From Mesorhizobium sp. dw_380 (GTDB lineage: Bacteria; Pseudomonadota; Alphaproteobacteria; Rhizobiales; Rhizobiaceae), in assembly GCF_018588885.1 (NCBI RefSeq), contig NZ_JAFFIW010000024.1, positions 33,386 through 97,385 on the forward strand: a stretch of DNA of 64,000 nucleotides, read 5' to 3'. The notes under the pieces are model-generated. The model had not been told where the DNA came from and did no database searches. It saw only the letters and a list, made by a program, of their open reading frames with translations. Below are positions 8,625-17,600 of this stretch, piece after piece. Each line of letters opens with the position of its first letter. Within the stretch, counting starts at the first letter, position 1. Position numbers and translations under genes: made by a program.

Positions 8625-11600
8625 ATGGGAACTACCGAGACGTCTCGGCAAGTTGGTGAGGTGGCGGCGCGTGGGGAGGATTTCCGCGTGCGCGCCGGCT
8701 ATCGACGTTCGCTAGTCGCAAGGCATCTCTGGAAGACGACGGCGCTGACGACGCTGGCACTCGGCCTTTCCGGTGTGGTTGCCCATGGCGACCCGGACGG
8801 GCTTTGGCAGCCGCAGATACGCGCCATCATCGGTGCCGACAACAATGGCGGCAACGCCGCGCTTGAAGGCTTCATCCCGATCAAGCAGACGGCCGAATCG
8901 GTGCTGTTCCTGGATGTCAGGGCCAAGCACGATTTCAAGGACGCCTTCGGTCAGGATGTCGGCCTCGGCATTCGCCGCATCGTCAACCCCGACCTGATGA
9001 TCGGCGGCTACGCCTATCTCAATGTCGAGAACTACAACTCCACCCAATTCACATCAGCCACACTGGGCGCCGAGGCGATCACGCCCAATTTCGACGCGCA
9101 TGTGAACGTCTTCATACCGATCAAGGGCGACAGCACCGACCATTCGGCGAGTTCCACCCTGTCGATGGTCAGCAACCAGCTGATCGAGCAGATATCGGTG
9201 CTCGACCATCGCGACTACGCCGCCTGGGGCATCGAGGGCGAGGTCGGCGCGCAGGTGCCGATCAACCTGCCTGACAGGCACTCGCTGCGGCTGGACATTG
9301 GCGGCTACCATTTCGAGGATCCGCACGGCGACGACGGCAGCGTCACCGGCGCCAAGGCCGGCTTCGAATACACGATCGGCGACGTCTTCGGCAGCAGCAC
9401 CGAACTGGTTCTGGCCGGCGAGGTCCGCAACGACAATCGGGACCACACCCAGTTCGCCGGCAGCGTGCGGCTGAACATACCGTTCAATCCCGGCCATGGC
9501 ACGGACACCACCGCCAGCGTGCCGGAGCCGGTCTATCCAGTCAGCGAAGGCCTGCGCAGGCGCGTCAACGAGCGGGTGCGCGGCGATATCGGCGTCAGGG
9601 TCCAGTCGCAGGAAAAGACCGGCGGCTCGACGACGCGTGTTGCGATCAACGCCGCCACCAATGCGGCGTTCGGCAAGTTCTACTTCGCCGATGGCGGTCT
9701 CGCGGGCGCGGGCACGCAGGCTGACCCGACGACGCTGGACGACGCCGTCACCAAGGCCGGCAGCGGCGGCTTCGTCGTTGCCCTTGGCGGCAACGGCAAT
9801 TTGACGACTGCCGGCGTGACGCTGGCCAATGGCCAGACCGTCATCGGTGGCGGCGAAAGCGTCACCGCCAAGCTTTTCAACGGCAGCACGGCGACCTTCA
9901 ATCTCGGCGGCAGCGACGGCACCATCCAAGGCACCAACGTTGCCAACAACGTCATCACGCTTGGCACCGGCAACACGCTGAACGGCATCACCATCACCGG
10001 CGGCGCCAACGGCATCCTCGGCAACAACGCCACCGGCACGACTCTGACCAATGTCACGGTGACGGGCACCGCCGGCAACGGCGCCGACTTCACCGGCAAT
10101 TCAACCAATGTCACGGCGTCCAACTTCACCGCGACCGGCAACGGCCTCGACGGCCTGCACATCGAAGATAACGGCACCTACAATTTCACCGGCACGACGT
10201 TGCTGCAGAGCAATCTCGACGATGGCTTGGATATCACCGGCCAGGGCACCTACACCTTCGCCATAGTCAATGCGCTGAACAATACCGACCGCGGCATAAC
10301 CGTGCAGGGCACGTCGACCGGCGGTACGTTCACCACCACTGGCGGCACCGTGTCGGGCAATGGCGGCACGGCCGTCTTCGTCGATCCGATTACCGCGCAT
10401 GTGGTGCTGGATTCGATCACCCAGAGCGCTGGCACGTCTGGCGTGGTGCTCGATCATGTTTCGGGCAGCTTCACCGTCAACGGCGCGACGACGATTTCCA
10501 ACACGACGGGACCGGCGATCGCCATTACCGATTCGCCGGCGACGATCCGCTTTGGCGACATCAACATCACCAATCCCGGCGCCGGCGGCATGTCGTTTTC
10601 CGGCGTCAACGCGGCGGTGGTGGCCGGCAACATCGTCATTTCCGGCCTCGGCGTCGGCACGGGCCTCGATTTCTCCGGCAGCCAGACGAACTTCACCGCG
10701 CGGTCGCTCGCCATCAGCGGCCCGGGGGCTGTCGGTTCGATCGGCATCGACCTCGCCGACACCACCGGCGGCGCCTCGATCATCATCACCAATGGCGGTT
10801 CCATTTCAGGCGTCGGCACCGGCGTGCGCCTCGGCATTTCCGGGTCGCTTGCCCATTCGGCCAATGCCGAATTCAGCTTCGGCGGCGGTTCGATTGCCGG
10901 CAACACCGCTTCGCTCGACGCGCGCGGCCTCAACCAGACGCTCGGCCACTATGCCTTCGGCTCAACCACCTTCAGCGGGCCGCAGCTGTTCGACGTGCAG
11001 AATGTGATCTTTGTCGGCTCGATGGCGACCGGCCTGGCGGACGGGTCCTCGCTGTCGAACCTCGCCTCGATCACCACGGCCGACGCCAACACCGACGGCG
11101 ACGCGATCTTCGTGCTGGTCAATGATGGTACGTCCATCAATGCCTCCGGCGGTTTCTCACTGAGCGACGGGCAGACGCTGGCGTCCTTCGGCAACGGCCG
11201 CTCCTTCTCGCTCGGCGGCGTGCCGATCAACGTCACCGGCGACAATGTCGAGCATGACCAGGTCGTTTCGGACCCCGGCGGCGGCGCGGCGACGCTGACC
11301 AATTCCGGCGCCGGCAATGTGGTGACGGCGGCCAACGGCAACTCGCTGCTCGACTTCAACATTTCGGGCGGATCCGGCTCGGCAATCTACGGACTGGGCA
11401 TCAACGGCCTGACCGTCCAGGGCGTGACGGTCGGCAATGTCGCGTTCGGCCTTTACCTCAATGGCGCGACTGGCACGGTCTCGGTCGACGATCTGGCCAT
11501 CCAGAGCGTGTCTCAAACCGGCATCGCGCTTGTCGGTTCGAGCGCGACGGTCAATTTCACCGGCAACACCAAGATTACCAGTGCCGCCAGCGTCGGGCTG

Positions 11601-14600
11601 TTCGCCAACAATTTCGACGGCATCGCCAGCTTCGACGATCTCGACATCACCGGCGGCGGCCACGGTGTCTCTATCTGGAATGGTTCGAGTGGAACGCTGA
11701 CCTTCGGCACCGGCAGCTCCATTGCCAACACCGGCAACACGGCGTTCGATGTCGCCAACAGTTCGCCCCACGTCACCTACAACGGCACCATCGACCAGGC
11801 CACTGCCGCAAGTGCGGTGAATATCTCCAACATGACCGGCGGCACCGCCACGTTCGGCGGCAAGATCACCGCCAGCACGGGCGCGGCCAATGCGATCAAC
11901 CTGACCGGCAATGCCGGCAGCACGATCAGCTTCACCGGCGGGCTCGACCTCACCACGACGACCGGCACCGGCTTCAACGCCACGGGCGGCACGATCAATG
12001 TCGCGGCCGCGGGTACCGAGTCGATTGCCACCGGCACCGGCCGGGCGATCAATCTCGACGGCGTCACCATCGGCACCGGCGGCGTGGCGTTCGACAGCAT
12101 CACCACCGGCGTCACGACGGCCACGGCACTGAACTTCAACGCCGTCTCGGGCGGCCCGTTCCTGGGTGGCAATGTCAGTGTCGGCGGTAGCGCCATCGGT
12201 GGTCTTGCGATCGCCAATTCGTCGGCGACCTTCACCGTCACCAGTCTGGCGACGTCCAATGTCGTGGGCGCCGACGTCAGCCTGACCAACAACACCGGCT
12301 CGATCTCGATCCTCGGCGGCACCATAACCAATTCCGGAACCGGCGACGGCGTCGTCGTCTCCGGCGGCAGCGCGACGATCGGTGTGGCGGCCAACATCTC
12401 CAGCTCGGCAACGCTACCCGGCACGGCGGTCAAGGTCGACGGCACCACCGGCGGCTCGGTGACCTTCAGCGGCAGCGTCACCTCCACTGGTACAGGCAAT
12501 CTATTCGTGGTCGGCTCGGTGCTGCCCCCGACCGGCGGCGCGATCAGCCTCACCGGCCCGTCGCTGTCGGCGACAGGCGGCGGCGGTGTGTATACTGTCG
12601 GCCTTGCCGGCACGGCCACGTTGAACGTCACCGCCCCGCTGTCGATCACCGGCGCCACGAGCACCGGCCTGGCCGTCGCCAATGTCGCCAGCACCGCATC
12701 GGCGACCTTCGGGGCGGTTACGGTGACGGGTGCCGGCGCCGACGGCATCGGCATTGCCAACGATGCGGGTTCAGTCACCTTCGGCACGACCCAGATCACG
12801 CTGGGCAGCACGGCCGGCACCGCCGGCATCAACTTCGCGCTCACCAATGCCGAAGTCAGCTTCGGCACGACCACCGTGACGCTGGGTGCCGGCGCGAACC
12901 AGACCGGCATCGACTTCAGCGGTTCGTCCACGGCGGCCGATTTCGGCGTGACCACGATCACCGGCACCGGCGACCTTTCCTCGCGCGGCATCGACCTGTC
13001 GTCGACGACGGGCGACAAGACCATCACCTTCCAGCAAGGTTCCAAGATCGACAATGTCGGGGTCGGTGTCGAGCTGGCATCCAGCGACCCCGGGGCAACC
13101 TCCGCCAATGCCAATTTCACCTTCGGCGATGGCAATGCGGCCGACGGGCTGGAGTCGACCATCATCGCCGCCGCCGGCGGCTACACGGTCAACACGATCG
13201 GGCTCGATCCGACGCTCGGCAATTATGATTTCGACGATGTCGCCTTCACCGGCAACGCCCATCTGGCCAGCGCGGTCGGCGGGACCATCATGGTTTCCCA
13301 GAATGGCGGCGTCATCGCAGCCGGCACGGACGGGCTGAGTGCCGCGGTGACCACGGTCACGGTCGCCCAGGCCGATGCCATGACCGGCACGCAGAAATTC
13401 GCCTTTGTCGGCACCGTCGATCTCAGCGGCACGCCGTTCACGCTCGATTCGGGCCAGTCGATCATCGGCTTCGGCAACGGCGCCTCCATCATCACGTCCG
13501 GCACCATCCAGCCGGTCAACGTCCAGGGCAATCTCGGCGCCACCGGCGGCAACGTCACCGGCGATGAGGGCGTGGTCAAGAGCACGGGCAGCGATACCCT
13601 GCATCTGCTCGGCAGCAATCAGGTGCGCGACACCGCTTTCGACTTCAGCGGCGGCAGCGGCTCGGTCTTCCTCATCGACCAGAGCGTGGTCGGCTTCGAC
13701 AATACTGGCGGCACGATCATCGACGGCGTCACGGTCAGCAATGTCGCCGCCGGCCAGAGAGCGTTCAAGGTCGACGGTCTTACCGGCAATCTGTCGATCA
13801 CAGACAATAACATCAACGTGGCCGGCACGCTGCTCGACGTCGATGGCGGCACCGGCAACATCACGGTCACGCGCGGCAACCTGCCCAACAGCGGGCCGGC
13901 GGGCACGCTGACCGGCGGCGGCATCTCGATCGCCAACCGCAGCGGCGGCCTGGTCAACTTCACCGACAAGGTGACGGTCAACGGCAATGGCGTCTCGCTC
14001 ACCAACAACACCGGCGCCACGATCACCTTCGCCGATCTGGACATTGCCACATCAGGCGCGACGGCATTCAGCGCCTCCGGCGGCGGCACGGTCAATGTCA
14101 CGACCGGCACGATCAATGCCACATCAGCACAAGCGGTGGCGCTCGACAGCATCACGGCCGGTGTCGACGGTATCCACTTCGCCTCGACAAGTGCGACCTT
14201 CAGTTCGGGCAACGGTATCGACCTGCAGGATCTGAGCGGCACGATCACTCTCGGCACCGGCACGCTGACCAACACCGGTACGGGCACGTCGTTCAATGTC
14301 GGCACGGCGGCCGCTGCCAGCGGCGGCAACGCCGATATCTCCTATGGCGGCACCATCAACAGCAACGGCTCGGGTGCCGCGGTTTCGATCCAGGGCCTGA
14401 CCGGCGGCTCGGTGACGCTGTCGGGCAATTTGACCGACAGCAACGCGGCGGCAGGCGGCAACATCGTCATTGCCGGCAACGACTCGGCCACGATCACCTT
14501 CTCCGGCACGACCAAGCAGATCAGCTCTGGGGCGACCGACGGCGTCAACATCGGCATTCCCGGCGGTTGGCCATCGGGCCCTTCGAGCCCCAACACGAAC

Positions 14601-17600
14601 TCGGCGATCAACTTCACCGGTGGCGGTCTCGATATCACGACGACAGGCGGCCGTGGCTTCATCGCGGCCGGGGGTCTTGTCCCTCCAATAGGAATCCCCG
14701 CTACCGTTACTGTCACGGGGAGCGGCAACAAGATCACCTCGGGCAGCGACGGGCTGCTGTTGATCGGCACCAATGTGGGCAGCGCCGGCATCGCCTTCGA
14801 CAACATTTCAGCGGTAGCCACCGTTGACGGTGCCGGTGTCGGGATGGTGGGCGTCGACCTGGCGGGTGACGTGAATATCGGCGGGCTGAAAGTTTCAGGT
14901 GCGTTCGGTATTGCCTTGGCCGGTCTGACCGGCGCAGGGGAGGTCAATTTCATCGGAACGACCGATATCGACGTCAGCGCCATAGGCATCCAATTCAGCG
15001 GCCAGATTGGTACAGTGCACATCGCCGATGTTCTCAATTCCAGCCTGACCGTCGACGGCGGCTCGACCGGAATTTCGTTCAGCGGCGTGATGGGTGGCAC
15101 CGTCAACATCGGCAATGGCGGCAGCGCCAAGATTGGTGCGACGACGAGCACCATCGATCGGGCGATAGGAATCGACGGCAATACGGGCGGTACGCTCAAC
15201 TATAATGGCTCGATCAATGTCAGCGGCGGCACTGCGTTCGCCGGCAGTGTCGTGGGCGTCACCTTCGCCGATCTCGCCACCCTCAACCTCAGCGGCTCGG
15301 TCACATCGACCACGTCCTCGGCTGCCTTCGATTTCGCCGGCGCCGACGGCACCTACACGGTCTCGAGCACCATCGACCATACTGGCGGCACCGGCGTCCA
15401 TGTCGATGGCTTCTCAGAGGGAACGATCACCTTCTCCGGCACGACGAAGACATTCGACACTGGCGCCAACAACGCCGTCGTCAAGGATCCCAGCGGAAAC
15501 CCGGGCCTCGGCCAGGGCTCGGCGACGCTGGCTTTCACCAATGGCGGCCTTAGCATCACCACCAGCAGCGGCGCCGGCTTCAGCGCCAGCACCTTCGGCG
15601 CCGGCACGGTCAGCGTCAGCGGTACCGGCAACACCATCGCCACCGGCACGGGTACCACGCTCAACCTCGACGGCGCGACGGTCGGCGCGGATGGCATCAC
15701 CTTCGATACGATTTCGACCAATGGCGCGGCAACGGGCATATCGCTCAACAATGTCGGCGGCGGCACCCTCAGTCTCGGCGCGGTCGACCTGGAAGGCATC
15801 ACCTCTCGTGGCGTCGATATTTCCGGCACGCTCGGCTCGGCGCTGGACTTCACCAGCCTGAAGGTCGGGCTCAATGCGGCGAATGCGGTTGGTCTTGATC
15901 TCAACGGCGCCGCGCTTGGTGCGAGCAACATCACGGCAGGCGATTTCGATGTGGATGGCGGCAGCTTCGCCGGCACGATCGGCATCGACATGGCCGGCAC
16001 GACCGGCACCGGCACGATCCAGCTCGGCGACACCGTCAACAACAATCCGGGCGGCCAGACTTCGAAGATCGAAAATGTCGGCTACGGCGTCCAGTTCTCC
16101 AGCGCCACCAACGCCAGGCTGGTCTTCGGCGACGGCCAGGGCCCGGCCGAATCGTCGATCGCGACCACCGGCGGCCAGGTCATCCACGCCACCGACACTT
16201 TGCCGACCAATGGCGACTACAATTTCAACGACGTCACTTTCACCGGCGATACTTCGAACCTGTCGGCGATCAGCGTCTACTATGTCACATCAGGCGGCAG
16301 CGGCAACGGCAGCCTCGCCGATCCTGGCAGTTACGTGGGAGCGCAGGGTTCCACCGCCAACGTCATCGTGCTGATCGATAAGAACGTCGACGGCAGCCAG
16401 GAAACCATCGACCTGAGCGGCACCACCTTCAACCTCGATGACGGGCAGGTGCTGCTCGCCTTCAAGAGCGGCGACGCGGCCATCGATGTCTCGCAGCTCG
16501 GCGTCGACACCAGCAGCGGCGCGTCGGCGGCGTTCCACTTCACCACCGTGCAGAACTCGCCGATCATCTCGGCGCCGGGCGGCATCGACACGCTGCGGCC
16601 GATCCTGCAGAGCAACAATGCCACCTCGGTGGTCAATCTGGCGACATCAGGCACCGGCACGGTCACCGGCGGCATGGAGAATTTGATCGTCCGCGATACC
16701 GGCAGCGGCGCCGGCATCGCCGTTACCGCGACAACCGTCTCCAATTTCTTCCTCCGCAACAACGACATCGCGGCAGGCGGCAGGGCGCTCGACTTCTCCA
16801 CATCAGGTGCGCCGGCCAACACGCTTCTGCTTTCGATCGACGGCAACACGCTGAAATCGACGGGATCGGCGCTGGCCGCGTCCTTTGTCGGCCAGAACAT
16901 CAGCGCGACGGCCAATTCGATCGAGATACAGTCCTTTGCCGACAACACTGTGCTCGGCGGCACTGGTGGTGGCATCGCCTTCAACAATGTCGGCTTCGAC
17001 TCCAACGGCGCCGGCGGCACTGTCAGCGCCGGCACGATCGGTGTTGGCTCACCAGGCCCAGGGCGCGTCCAGGGCGACGGCCTCAGCTTCACCAACACCA
17101 GCGGCACGCTCGATCTCGGCGCGTTCAGCGTCTTCAACAATGGCGGCACCGGCGTCCTCGCCAACACCAAGACCACCAATTTCACGCTGAACAGCAGCAG
17201 CGGCGGCGTCTTCACGGCGAATGGCGCGGCGTTCGATCTCGATCCGCTGACCGTCAACATGGTGGTGACCAGCATCAGTTCAGGCGGCAGCAGCGGCGGC
17301 ATCATTTTCGACGGCGTCGCCGGTACCTTCACCGTCACCGGCAACACGAGCGTTGCCGCGGCGACGACTGCCGGCATTATGGCGATCAACGCCGGCAACA
17401 CCGGCGTCTTCACCTTCAACACGGTGACGCTGAACAGCACCGTCACGGCGGGCGGCGGCATTCAGGTGGCGAGCGGTACGCTCAACATCACCGGCCTCGC
17501 CAACATTGACACGACCACCGGCGTCGGTCTCTCGCAAACCGGCGGCACGGTGAGCTTCACCGGCGGCGTGACCATCGACACCACCAGCGGCACCGGCATT

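Noticed and set aside
11777..13165. Long antisense frames within the giant adhesin gene
   Set aside because: Pro/Val/Ala-rich low-complexity products result from reading the repetitive gene backwards; no ribosome sites or family resemblance.
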